From Cunninghamella blakesleeana (Eukaryota > Mucoromycota > Mucoromycetes > Mucorales > Cunninghamellaceae), in the NCBI GenBank assembly GCA_017871115.1, contig JAFCIZ010000005.1, positions 2,712,501 to 2,776,500 on the forward strand: a stretch of DNA of 64,000 bases. The letters run 5' to 3'. Shown piece after piece: positions 29,668 through 41,192 of the stretch. The position numbers and the translations under genes are program-made. The first letter of the stretch is position 1; the number at the start of each line of letters is the position of its first letter. Below the pieces are notes generated by a model. It saw only the letters and a list, made by a program, of their open reading frames with translations, searched no databases and was not told the DNA's origin.

Positions 29668-30846
29668 TGTTATTTAAAAGATTTATATGTATATTTTATA
29701 TTTATAAAAATAGAAAATTAAAAAAAAAAAGAGAAGAAAAAGGAAAAAGAGAGAATTTTTGGGGGGTTGATTTTATACCTTTTTTTTTCTTAGCCTCAAA
29801 AAGTATTGGGGCATCGCTTACCTTAGCGGAGTTTTGATATCTATTAAAATGAATTTTTTTTTTATTGGCTAATGAAAATCAATTAAATATAACATACATA
29901 GATCATCCTTTATATTTATCCAAATAAATAATAATAATAATAATAATAAAAACAATAATACTGTTATTATAACATTTATATTTATATACAATATATTATT
30001 ATTATTATTATGATTGTTATTATCCTTATTATGATTGTTCAATGATACATAAATGTTATTCCAATTATTATATAATCATCAAATTCGCTTTTTTTATTCG
30101 TTTACTTTTACTGTTATTTTTTCTCTTAAAATAAATGTACACAAAGACACTTTAAAACCCGGAGATCTAAATGTATAAACTTTAATTAAGAAAACATTCC
30201 CATAAAACGTAATGGCACCGCGGCAGTTTCTTCACTCAAGGAAGGACCCTACGATTTCTGTCAAGGTTTTCTTTAATAGTTTGACATATTTTTTTTTTAA
30301 AAAACTAAACTCAAATTTTACCAAAGTTTTTACATTTTTATTTTTATTTTACTTTATTTTTAACAATGATAAAAAACTATGAAATACCTTTTTATTTAAT
30401 TTAGATTTTAATAGATAATATGGTTACCCCAGAATAATATGATTGACAAACTTTATTTTTTTTCCTTATCCTCTAATTGGTCCCGTCCTTTTTTTTTATT
30501 CACAAGTTTCAAGCACTATTACATACATATTTTCTTTTTTTTCAGATTTCACACATCCCTTTTTTATATATTTGCTTCTTCGAAAAAAGATGGTAATATG
30601 TATTTATTCATTTTTTACCCACAGTATCCTTCTACTTTTTCTATACCCAAATTATTACATCAATAAACGAGAAATATATTATCCGAAAGTTAAATCTTAA
30701 ACAAAAAAAACGAAAATGAAAAAGAGAAAGGTAATATAATTTTGCCTAATTAGATTATTAGATTATAAATGAATGATCTTTTTATTTATTTATATATATA
30801 CTTTATCATAAATGATATATATATATATATATATATATAAACGGAT
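29668..30846. promoter_or_regulatory. Acetyl-CoA synthetase upstream region and RED 3' end
   Basis: About 1.2 kb, upstream of ACS1 and downstream of the RED gene. It holds (AAT)n near 29927-29948 and (ATT)n near 29996-30011. A GC-richer island at about 30208-30265 contains the palindrome CCGCGG. On the plus strand that island could start a short open frame, discussed separately. No known binding site is claimed. Confidence 0.5.
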
Positions 30847-32964
30847 TTAATTTTTGCCATATTTTTTATCCATAATGTTTTTTACTTGTTGATATTCTCT
30901 ATTTAGTTTTTGTTTATCAGACATTAATCGACGTTCTTTATTACGTTTTCTTCCATCACCCATTTTCACACCAAATTGAGCTGCACTTTTAGGTTGAATT
31001 TCGATAGTTGATTTATAATGTTGCCATTGCTCTTCATCATCAAAGTCCCACCTTGATAATTGTGCTTTCTTATTTTTATGTGTACCTTGATCGATTAATA
31101 ATGTAGTAGTAGGTTTATCATCGTCATCATCATCACCTCCACTTTTTTTTCTTCCATCAGGGCGTTTACCATTTTCATCATCATCATCATCATCGTCTAA
31201 AACATACATACGTTGACGGTCTTCAAAAGAGGTTGGTAATGCTGATGTACTTAACCCAAACATATCCATATCTTGACTATCTGCATCAATACCTTCTTCA
31301 AGGGTAGGATCCACAAGATGATTGTACTTTCTCTTTTTATCCATGCGATCATTTTCTATCATGTTGCCATATTGAGTAGTAGTGGAAGTTGATTTAATGT
31401 CAGAGAACTTGGACGGGGTTTCAACCTCCTGTTCCATTGTTTCATTTTGATTACTACCGTCTTCTTCCTCATCCATAAAATAATTGGTTTTTGATATTGA
31501 TGATGTTTCTTGCTGGTCTTTTTTTTTATTTTTTTCAATAATTGATTCATCTAAAGTATAATCTGTTCCAACATCTCCAAAAAGGAATATCTCATCATCG
31601 CTATTATCGTCATCATCTTTTGCATTATTTGAAGGTGCTGATTTTGTTGCTGAAGCTGATGATTTTTTATTAGATACGGTGGTGGTGGTGGTATTTGTTT
31701 CATTTATATTTGTTGTTGATGTAGATTGGCTTCTTTGCATGACTTGGGCTATTTTTGAAATGATTAAATTAGATTCTTGTAATGCATCATCGGACCAGCC
31801 GGAAGAATGTTTAGACTGTTTTTGTTGCTGTTGTAATTGTTTATCACTAAGGTCAGCTTTACTACGTATAACAGCTGTTGGCATAGCGAATGGATCACCA
31901 GTATATTCCAATTTTGGTTGTTTATGTTTCCCTACTTGATATCCTCCTTTTACAGTCGCTAAAGGAAATACAAATGCCATACGCCCAGGTTTAAATAATT
32001 CATGTACTTTAACAGCTTTATCTGAAGAGGAGGAAGATGGTATTAAAAGGTCATGTAATGTTTTAGCCGTAATGGATAATTTGGAGATATCACCTACTAC
32101 ATCATCTTTTGTATCTGTAAACGTTTCCCCTTTATCCAATCTATCCAATACATCTTCTAATTCATCTTCTACTTGTTCATCTGTTGCTGCCATTGGTTGA
32201 TCATTATTGCCCTCTTCATCATCATCCATATTGACTTTCTTTTTCTCTTGGAGCTGTCGCCTTACTTTATTTAATAATGTATAATCTAACCCTTTTACAA
32301 GATGTGTATGTTGTAAATCACCACCTAAATATTTGGACTGTTCATAGATTTGTTGGGCATTCAGTGATTCATCTTCTTCCATAGGTCGCAATAAATCCTC
32401 TGTTGTTTCTGAACCTTGTTCTTCAATACGTCGTTCAGCTGCTCTGTCCCGATAATTTGATTGAGTGGTTGTTTTATTTTTAGAGTCATCTTCTCCATTT
32501 TTTTTCCTAAATCAATATAAAAAAAAACAAAAAAATATAAAAATTATTAATATATAGTTTATTAATACTTTTTTTTTTATTATATATATAATTAAATTAT
32601 ATGTATGTTATGGCAATACTTGCTTTTTATTTCGAACAGAAGCGGGTTTAGCAAAAACAGCTCCACTATTACGACTATTAATAGAAGAAAAAGAAACGTA
32701 ATAAAAATAAATATTAATAATTTCAAAAAGTGAATTAAAAGACGTACTTTTATACAGACTTACGGTGTTTTTGGAGGTGGAGCTTTGAATTTAGGTGTTG
32801 TAGTAGTGCCAGGTCTAGGTGTTTGCAACAACTTTCGAAAATCTTCTTGACTTAATCTATATTGTAAACAAAATGATTTTATATGAATTTTATATCGCAA
32901 TAAAATATTACTATCATTATTATTATATACTATTACTAAGATTTTACCCTTCTTCTTCTGCCAT
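30847..32964 (-). CDS. RED/IK splicing-factor homologue
   Basis: Homologue of protein RED (IK), a component of the precatalytic spliceosomal B complex that works with SMU1. Minus-strand exons are 32948-32964, 32764-32856, 32624-32674 and 30847-32506, giving 606 residues. Diagnostic blocks are LSQEDFRKLLQTPRPG near the start, YRDRAAERR, and QSKYLGGDLQHTHLVKGLDY, the RED N-domain hallmark. The C-terminal RED domain reads QLSRWDFDDEEQWQHYKS then AAQFGVKMGDGRKRNKERR. Between them is a long disordered Ser/Thr/Asp-rich stretch with Asp runs. Intron 3 fits the frame only with a GC donor (GCAAGT). RED is variable or absent in many yeasts, which agrees with an intron-rich fungus. Confidence 0.88.
32507..32623 (-). 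other. GC-AG intron in RED gene
   Basis: Donor reads AAAAA|GCAAGTATT and acceptor GATTTAG|G on the minus strand. Splicing at the nearby GT (4 nt downstream) would put the next exon out of frame and reach TGA quickly. The GC donor restores the frame into KKNGEDDSKNK. GCAAGT is the usual strong form of a GC donor. Confidence 0.75.
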
Positions 32965-33664
32965 GATTTTATTTACGGTAAAAATAGATTTACTTTAATT
33001 AATTGCAAGTTCACTAAAAATAAATACTTTATGCGTGTTTATTTTTTAAAAAGAAGAGAATTAAAAAAAAAATCCTCAGTGAATAAAATAAAAAAAAAAA
33101 AGCGGCAATTAAAAAATTTAACAAGCAAATAATTTTTATTTTTTGTAGATATCCCAAATCAATTATGAAATAGTAAAATAATAAAAGAAATAAATATGAT
33201 AAAGTATCATTAATTAAAAAAAATACAAAATAAAGAAATCATACTTTTGGTAATTTCGTAACGAAAAATTACTTGGATTCTCATTACTAAATAAAAATAA
33301 ATAAATATTTTTTGGACATGGAGTCCCACTAATAGCTGGGAGTGAAGGCTCAGTCATATACAACCAAAAATGGTATTTTCTCTCCAATTAGTTATTCACT
33401 GCACCTCACTGTTATACGAATAAAATACAGCAATATATATGAAGTGAAAAAATAATCATAGTTCAGGAAGTGCCCATTTAGTAAGGCTATGAAATTAATA
33501 TAATAATAAATAATAAAATAGTATGGTAGAGCATGTAATACTTATAAGCTTAACACGTGGTGCTTGAAATCATTTTTTCTTTTTTTTTTTACATTTAAAT
33601 AATTTGATATAAATTTATCCATTTCTTCTCAAATCAATTAACAAAAAGCATTTTTATTTTTTAT

Positions 33665-33896
33665 TTTCATATTTTACGTGATAATAATGAAAAAACAAGT
33701 CGCTATTGGTATTAGTAGAACATTCCGTTATTTCTACACCTATACAATCTGAACATGCATCCAATTTTTCTTAAAAATTTTTAAAACATTGTGAAAAGTT
33801 TATAGGATATTCATCTATAATACTTTCATTCTTGTAGTTAAATAGACCTCCAGTTATTTCATCACAATTAGCTCTAAGGATTTCATTGAAAATGTA
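33665..33896 (-). pseudogene. Possible decayed coding fragment
   Basis: One minus-strand frame reads about 75 codons with a single internal TAA near 33776. It gives FNEILRANCDEITGGLFNYK, then stop, then EKLDACSDCIGVEITECSTN and LFFHYYHVKY. The mix of Cys, Gly, charged and aromatic residues is more protein-like than the surrounding AT-rich filler. No family is recognised and no splice pair neatly removes the stop. It may be a gene or transposon relic, or chance. Confidence 0.28.
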
Positions 33897-34179
33897 TCAT
33901 AGTAGGAAATTAACTGTATTTAATAATTGATTAAGTTCATTAGTTTTAATAATAAAATAAAATTATATATATAAGTTTAAGATAGTCAAAAAGAAGAAAA
34001 CAAGATGATATATATATCTTTTTTACAGGCGTAATAAGAGTAAAAATGTTTGCAAAAAAAAAATAATTTATGTGTTTGGCAGATGCTTGTATTTTTATTA
34101 TTTAAATCAACAGTAATATATAAAAACACCAATCATCACTGACATTGTAGTTTTTTATTCTTTTATGATTTAATTTATA

Positions 34180-34332
34180 TTCAATGAAACTTTACCAAAT
34201 CTACCATATTCGAGAAATATTCGTGATAAAAAACCCTACATGCCATTAGTACAGCAAAAAAACATCTTACCCAATCTCTCTGTAATACGAGCAAGCCTGT
34301 ACATAAGAGTTCCAAATAAAATAGTCAGCGAC
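34180..34332 (-). pseudogene. Possible second decayed coding fragment
   Basis: A minus-strand frame reads FYGIESLTILFGTLMYRLAR, then ITERLGKMFFCCTNGM, a TAG stop, then GFLSRIFLEYGRFGKVSLNI before TAA. It lies upstream, in transcript sense, of the fragment at 33665-33896 and could belong to the same relic. No family is recognised. Confidence 0.22.
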
Positions 34333-34642
34333 TCAATTCCATAAAACTAGTTACAATAAACATATAAATTTACTCAAAAATTATACTATCAAAAGATATC
34401 GAATATTTTATTTGTTATATATGAAAAATATGAATTAAATATGCTTTAAAAAAATAAAAATAAAAATTAAGGAATGAAAATAAAAAGAAGTAAAATAAAA
34501 TGAACGAAAATATTTAATATAAAATTCTAATTCCAATGAATACCATTGTCAGCACTCAATCGTACTATTTGAAAAAAAATAAAAAATAAAAAGATATATT
34601 TAGTTATAACATGAATGACTCTGTAATTTTATGGTTTTTTTA

Positions 34643-37187
34643 TTAAATCTTTTTTATCGTTTTTCTTTCTTTTTCTTTTGTTTTCAGCTTACAATAAAAG
34701 TTAACACAAACAGCGACCACCAATACAATTGTCATTACAGCAGGACCGTAAGTGTCTGAATATTCCCCGGAATCACTCTTTTCAAGACGATCAGCACGAA
34801 CATGATAAAGATAAAGGGCATAAAGCATGACACTCATAGAGAATAAAGTAAACATACCCGCAGAAATCTTACCAACGTCATCAGAGAAATTCAATAAACC
34901 AATAGCCAAAGCACCTAATAAGATAGTGAATTTCATCCATTGTAAAAAGGTACGTTCATTTGCAAAGAAAGATTTAGCAGGAGGAGCCTTTTGAATGGTT
35001 CTTGTTCTTGTTGAAGTAGAAGTGGGGGTTTTGCCACCAGCATCAGAAGGTTTACGTAAAAAGGTTGTTTTTGTCTTTTTAAATAATTTTTGTAAACCAG
35101 GAGGAGACAGCTGTTTAAGTAATCCTTTATTCTTATTAGAATTTCCATTGTTAAGTAAAGGTGTGTTTTCATTAGCTTCACCATTAATAGTACGACTATC
35201 ATCATTATTGTTATTATTATTTTCTCGCAAAACGTCAGGATGAACGTTAATTTCAATTTGAGAAGATACTCTTGTAGCAGGGTTTGAATCATCACTTGTA
35301 TGGCTTGAAGAAGAAGCCAAACCTTCAGGGCGAGGCAAAAAGGCTTTGGAAGGTTGTTTACGGATGTCAATATCCATTTGAGGTAACCAAAAAGGTAAAA
35401 CATTAATACGATCTTCTAATAATGTAGCACAACCGTGAATGAATTTAGAGAATTTAGGAACTGATTCCACTAAATGGGAATTAACCAATTCCATGATCCA
35501 TTGAGGAGGTTCTTGACCAACATGTGTTTGTAATTTAACTTCCAATACAGCATAAGGGAAACGGCAAATATCTGAGTCAGGAAGTTGTTTAAATGGCCAA
35601 TCTACACCAATATCCATACGACGCCAATTATCTGTTGTTTTATCTTCACGTATCAATGATAATTCAGTATCTAAACTAATACGTACTCTTGCATCACCTG
35701 GTAATTGGAAAGCTGTACGATTATAAAATGTTCTCATCATAGGGTGTAAACGTTTAGTTAAGACACGATATTGAACTTCTGAGGCTAATTGTTCTAATTC
35801 TTGGATTTCCTTTTCTGATTTACGTCCTTGTTCACGCGTCTTGGCAAACAAATCATCCACTGTATAATCTCCTTTCATAAATGCATTTAAGTGTTTTTCT
35901 TTGATAGGGAATCGTGCTTTAACTGATTTTTCACCAGTCCAATCTTCATGATGTGTTTTTCTTTCCACAAAAATAGTGTTGGAATCCATTCCTCCATACC
36001 ATCTCATACGAATAGCTTCTGCGCCTTCAGTTTTCTCTAAACGCCCCATGTATAAGTCAAAGTCATCGTTATCATAATAAACACTGGTGATTGCTGAATC
36101 TTCTCTTTCAAATTCTTTGTTTGGGTTGAATACCAAGACAGGTAAATGCTTAAGAATAATCAATTTAAGTTCGGTAATGTTATCAGGATGAACCCTATAA
36201 ATAGATTTATATTTATATATATATATATATCCATCTTTTAACATAACTCGTCTTTATTTTTTTTCTTTGTCTTTTCTTTTTTAAAAAAACTGCTTACCAA
36301 TATTTTGTTGTGTTACGAACAAAGGCAGCTTGTTTACCACCAGCAGCAGAATCTCCACCACGTTCTTTACCACGAGTACGAATACGGTCGTATAATCCAG
36401 ATATACGTAAAATTAAAGCTTCATGATTTTCTCTATAAAATGGCTTTGCATTTAATCGTACACCGAACATTGGTTTAATACACCATCCAGTCATTTTCTA
36501 CATGTTACAAAAAAAAAAAAAAAAAGTCGGGGAAAGTTAATATCTTTTTTAGTAAGACCACGTGTGATTTCTTATTGGGTGAATTCAATTCTTTTTATCC
36601 ATTGATCAAAAAAGAAAGTATATATATATATAATTTATTTATTTTTCTCGAAAAAAAAAAAAAAAAAACTTACATCGTGCTTTTTGATAATTTTTAAAAA
36701 CCCGGTATAATTAAGACGATTGAATTTAGCAAGATCATGAACATCAGCAATAATATGACCCAATTCTATCTCTGAAGCAGCAAATTCTTCATCTTCGGCA
36801 TTTTCCTTTTTACATATATTATCTACTTCTTCAGCTTCAGCATCAATACGTCGTTGAATTTCTCCAAATTTGACACGTTGGAAATTATATACTTTATCCA
36901 ATTCTTGTTCAAGTCGTTCGATAAATCTTGATTCAGATACTTCGTTCCAAGGTAATCCTTTCTTTAAAATAGATTTAAGATCATCGTAGGCTATAAATAT
37001 GTAATAGGCAGGAAGAGAGGCAAGTTAAAAAAATAAAACGTTTTCTTTTTCTATGAAACAATTCGTTTCTGATAAGCCATAAATAAATAAATGAAACACT
37101 AACAATAATAATAAAATATTCCTTACCAATATAATGAAAAGTCCATTCAGGATTTAAAGAAGTTTTTAGAGTTTGACCGAACTTCAT
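34643..37187 (-). CDS. VTC4: VTC4 polyphosphate polymerase, SPX-tunnel-membrane protein
   Basis: Catalytic subunit of the vacuolar transporter chaperone, which makes inorganic polyphosphate from ATP and moves it into the vacuole. Minus-strand exons are 37127-37187, 36674-36990, 36298-36497 and 34643-36194, giving 709 residues. The SPX domain (residues ~1-150) starts [11 protein letters not shown] and has [19 protein letters not shown] followed by IKKHDK, the inositol-pyrophosphate binding Lys cluster. The tunnel domain carries [46 protein letters not shown] and [10 protein letters not shown], with Lys, Arg and Glu that bind phosphate and metal. A Ser/Asn-rich linker precedes a DUF202-like end with three membrane helices. 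The intact active site argues for VTC4 over the non-catalytic VTC2/3. Confidence 0.96.
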
Positions 37188-37425
37188 TTTTTAAAAAAAG
37201 TGGTAAAAAAATAAAGAAAAGGAAAAAAATTTTTTTTGAAAGAAAAGGAAAGAAAGAAGAAATATCGGTTTGCATTTTTTTTTAGGATATAAAAAAAAAA
37301 GATACCGGAGATTTAAAAAAACTTTTTTAAATAAAATCAATATATTTTATAAAAAAGGAAAATAAATTATATTTTATTATTATTATTACTGTTATTTTTA
37401 TAAATATTTGATATATAAAATGAAA

Positions 37426-40400
37426 TTAACAAAGTTTTTGACGTAAATGACCATCTAAAATCTTTCTTTGTCTACCTAACCATGAAGAAGGAGTAGAGCG
37501 AATGGATAAATGTGACATTTCTCTATGGTTTCTACGAGCCAAATCAAACCAAGCGGATATAATAAATTGTTGTTCTTGCTTTGATTGTAAACGTACATCA
37601 TGGATTTGTTTCTAAAAAAAGTAACATTAATATTCATTTTTAGCATGAACAAAAAAATAATAGTATAATTTAAATATAAAAAATATATTTATACATTACC
37701 TTTAATAAATCTTGTTCTTCTTCTTTTGTTCTTGGTGTACGTGATGGTGCTGTTTGTGACTCTTCTGATTTTGTCGTTAAAGCAAATCTTGCAGTCATTT
37801 CTTGTAATAATTGACCATATAATTTAATCATCTAAAAATTAAAATGAAATGAAATAAAATAGAGTAGAATAAATTATTAGAATACTGATGATAATGAATA
37901 TGATGATGATTATCAAAAAGAAAAAGAGAGTATACTTACATCTCGTATTTTACGTATTTTTCCTTGAGTTTCGTTGATTTCTTCATGGAGATGTAATACA
38001 TGGATCTGGAGACTTGCATTTTGTTTTTTAATGACCTCAAGATCTTCGCTGTTAATATTATAAGTAAGTAAATATATATATATATAAAGTTAATGACAAC
38101 GATCGTTATATAATAAAATATAATAAAAATAAAAATGACTTACTCTGACATGCCAGGTTGATGGGTATCTTCTTCAGGATGATTATTTATACCATTAAGA
38201 TAATTTGCTTCTACTAACATTCGATTTATATCGTGGAGTTGCATTTTTGTTATATCTTCTAATCTATTCAAACGCTCTTGGATGCGAGCATGTTCTTTTT
38301 CATATTGTTGGCATGTATTGCTATCTTTAACTACTGAACTAGTACCTAGAGTGACAGTTGATTCAAGTTTTAATGTTTGTGTTTTAAGATAAGTTGATTC
38401 TTTTTCTAAATCCAGTATTCTTGATCGGAATGCCATGATGGTTTGTGTTTGATTTAATAAAGAGTCTGGAATGCCATTACGAATTTGAGCTAATTCTTCG
38501 CGTAATTGATCTCTTTCTGTGGTTATAGCTTTATTGCTCTATTTTTTAAAAAAACAAATAAAAATAATATAGAAAAAGGGTAATATAGGGTAAATAAATG
38601 ATTATATATGTATGCACATATTTATATTATTTATATATCAATTACCTCCTCTAATAATTCTTTAGCTTCTTGTAAATCTTTAATAGCAGATGAATTAATA
38701 TCTTGACTTAAGCTTAATGATTTATTTTCTTCCATTTCTTTGATTTTTCTTTTTAAACGTCCAATAGTTAATCGTCTACGTATATATAATAAATAAAAGA
38801 CAATGATAAGTTTGTAGATTTTACTTTAAATTACGTTGTTACTATTGTTATTATCGATAGCACTTACAATTCTGTCATATTACTTTTTTTCAAATTTTCT
38901 TCTAAATTATTCCGACTATCAATTTTTGAAGCTTCATTATTATCAGGATCATTCATCACAACATCATCATCTTCTGCATCTAAATCAACACTACCACGAT
39001 GACTAACAACTTTATCTAACGTTGTACCAGTCCCAACCAATTCTAATTCTTTTATGTGATCTTCTAACATCTGTACCTGTTCAGCATTACGGTCCCTTTC
39101 ATTTTCAAGATAGGTACATTGTTGAGCCAAAGAAGTGACTTGTGCATCCAAACGATCTTTTTCTTTCAAAATGTCTAAATTGCTTGATTCCAACTGTTGT
39201 ACTTGTTCTTTATAAGAATCCATTAATGTTTTAAATGACAAGACTTTACGGTATTCGTCTTCCACTTGATGGCTTCTTTCTAATAAACTTGTGTTTTGTT
39301 CTTCCAGAGCTTTGATATGTCGACGTAAATCTGCACTTTCATCTGCTTTTTGTTTGTATTTTTCTAGACTGATTTCCATTTTATGTAACCGTTCCATAGC
39401 ATGTTCATATTCTTCCAATTGATCACGTAATACACTGGCTTCATCTGCTTTGACAGTAAGTTCATCGATCTTTTTTTTCAATTCATGTATAGAGTGAATA
39501 TGATTTTCCAAGACTTGTTCCAATTCGTGTCGTTTATCTTCGCTTTTAGCCAAATCTTGTTTTACATGATCTAATTCTGCTCGCATCACCGAGTCAGCTT
39601 TCCCTGTATCGTTTGCATGGGCAATGGCAGCATCCATATCATTTAACCTATGTTTTAAGTCTTCTTTTTCATCTAATAAATCTTCCTATAAGCATATTTT
39701 TTAATAAAATAAGAGATATTAATTTATTAATTCATCTATTTATTTATTTATTTATTTATTTATATTGATTCCTTACAAATCGATCATGTAGTTCTTCATA
39801 ATCGATTAATAGTTGAGCATGGGCCATTTCAAAATGCTTCTTTTCCATTAAAATTTTTTCTAATTCAACTTGGCTTTTAAAAGGCAAATCACTATAATAT
39901 TAAAAATAACAAGAATCAAAGAAATTAATTAATTCATTTATTGTTTTATTAAATATATTATTTTTATATATTTTTATTTTCTTACCTATCTGTATAAACA
40001 CTTTTAGTAGTTGTTGTACCAGATGTCATTGATAACTGAGAGGCACGATGATTATTTTCTTCAGTATTAAAATAATTCATTACCTATATATAAATATTTA
40101 ACAAGTTAATATAAAGAAAAAATAAATATGTATATGATTTTTGATTTTCTTTTTTTGGAATTTAAAAATTTAAAATTAGTTATTTACTTCCTCAATAGAA
40201 ACCATTAAAGCTTGTTGACTTAATTGCGATAAGCTTTGTATCATTTCAATATACATATGATTATTATCCGATTGAACAGCAATAGCTATAACAAGTTGAC
40301 ACATTATTAACAGTTGATGAGGATCGGCTTCCTTGGCAATAGCGTTCAGGTCCACCGGTGGAAGGTACTCAGGGTCCTGCCCCAATACGTCTTCAAAATA

Positions 40401-40891
40401 GCGAGTAATCAGTTTATATATAATCTTTTGGTTATTAAGTCGATGAACAAAAGATAATTCGGTATCGGTTTGATTAGGTATTTGTTTAAACCATTTTCCA
40501 TCTCTATATATATATATAAGTGCAATATTTAAAAAATAAAAAATGGGTTAAGTTTTTTTAAAGATAAATATAGATATAAATATAAATATGGATATAGGTA
40601 TAAAATTATTTTATTACACATCATGAAGAATATCCGATAATACTACACCGTCTGCTAATTCAACTACTGTTTCTATACGACGAGATTTACATTCAAATGT
40701 ATTGATCTAATTATAATAATAGTAATAATAATAATATGAAAGTATGAATATGAGGAATAAATAACAACTACTATTTTTTTATTTAATTGTTGATGAAATA
40801 AAGTTTTATTGATGTTAAATTTATATTTATTTAATTTTACCCATTCTACAAAGGCATCTTCTATTGTCGCCTCCATACGAGAAAAAGTCAT
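37426..40891 (-). CDS. HOOK-family dynein adaptor
   Basis: Activating adaptor that links dynein-dynactin to early endosomes in filamentous fungi. Minus-strand exons are 40841-40891, 40618-40706, 40188-40503, 39986-40083, 39777-39891, 38868-39685, 38646-38775, 38144-38538, 37940-38048, 37700-37831 and 37426-37611, giving 812 residues. The N-terminal Hook (CH-like) domain, residues ~1-155, has FVEWINTFE, VELADGVVLSDILHDVDGKW and EADPHQLLIMCQLVIAIAVQ. A long coiled coil fills about 180-690 (for example KADEASVLRDQLEEYEHAM). The C-terminal cargo region includes FIISAWFDLARRNHREM and SWLGRQRK, matching the usual Hook end where FTS-type partners bind. A second Met (residue 6) could be an alternative start. 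Confidence 0.92.
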
Positions 40892-41192
40892 GTTGAAAAA
40901 GGAGAGGGTAGGGGAAGATAAATTATTTTAATAGAAGAAGAACAAGAGTAATGGAAAAGGTGGAGAGGGTCGTTGTAAAATAAAAAATTAAAAAAAAAAA
41001 AAAAAAAAAAAAAATAGAGAAAAGGGGAAAAAAGAAAAACAAGAAAAAAAATTGGTGAATATCCATTTTTAATATTGAGTTTTAAAATTTTCGGGTGCAT
41101 GATTCGTTATATATATACAAAAGTTGTAATGATTTTTTTTTTCTAGATTTCTAAATGGTCAAAATTAGCTTCACCATGTTGAAATTCTTTAT
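40892..41192. promoter_or_regulatory. Upstream region of HOOK gene
   Basis: 301 bp between the HOOK start and the stop of the next minus-strand gene. It contains a poly-A run at about 40991-41013 and purine-rich sequence that is pyrimidine-rich on the coding strand, as usual for fungal 5' regions. Confidence 0.5.

Larger units (their letters stand above)
32965..34642. other. Long intergenic region with possible decayed coding remnants
   Basis: About 1.7 kb between RED and VTC4. Most is AT-rich filler. A GC-richer patch at about 33317-33375 (for example GGACATGGAGTCC, which can form a short hairpin) is unassigned. Protein-like translations broken by stops occur on the minus strand and are listed separately. 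No tRNA or intact gene was identified. Confidence 0.5.

Noticed and set aside
30439..30700. Two overlapping 75-85 codon plus-strand frames past the GC-rich island.
   Set aside because: Phe/Ser/Tyr-rich translations of T-rich DNA with no conserved pattern.
33317..33375. GC-richer patch with a small GGAC..GTCC hairpin, considered as a tRNA, snRNA or LTR end.
   Set aside because: No A/B boxes, CCA-adjacent stem, snRNA signature or matching second copy in the window.
35014..35403. Long overlapping frames on both strands inside VTC4.
   Set aside because: Shadows of the real VTC4 frame; they lack motifs and the VTC4 reading is fully conserved.
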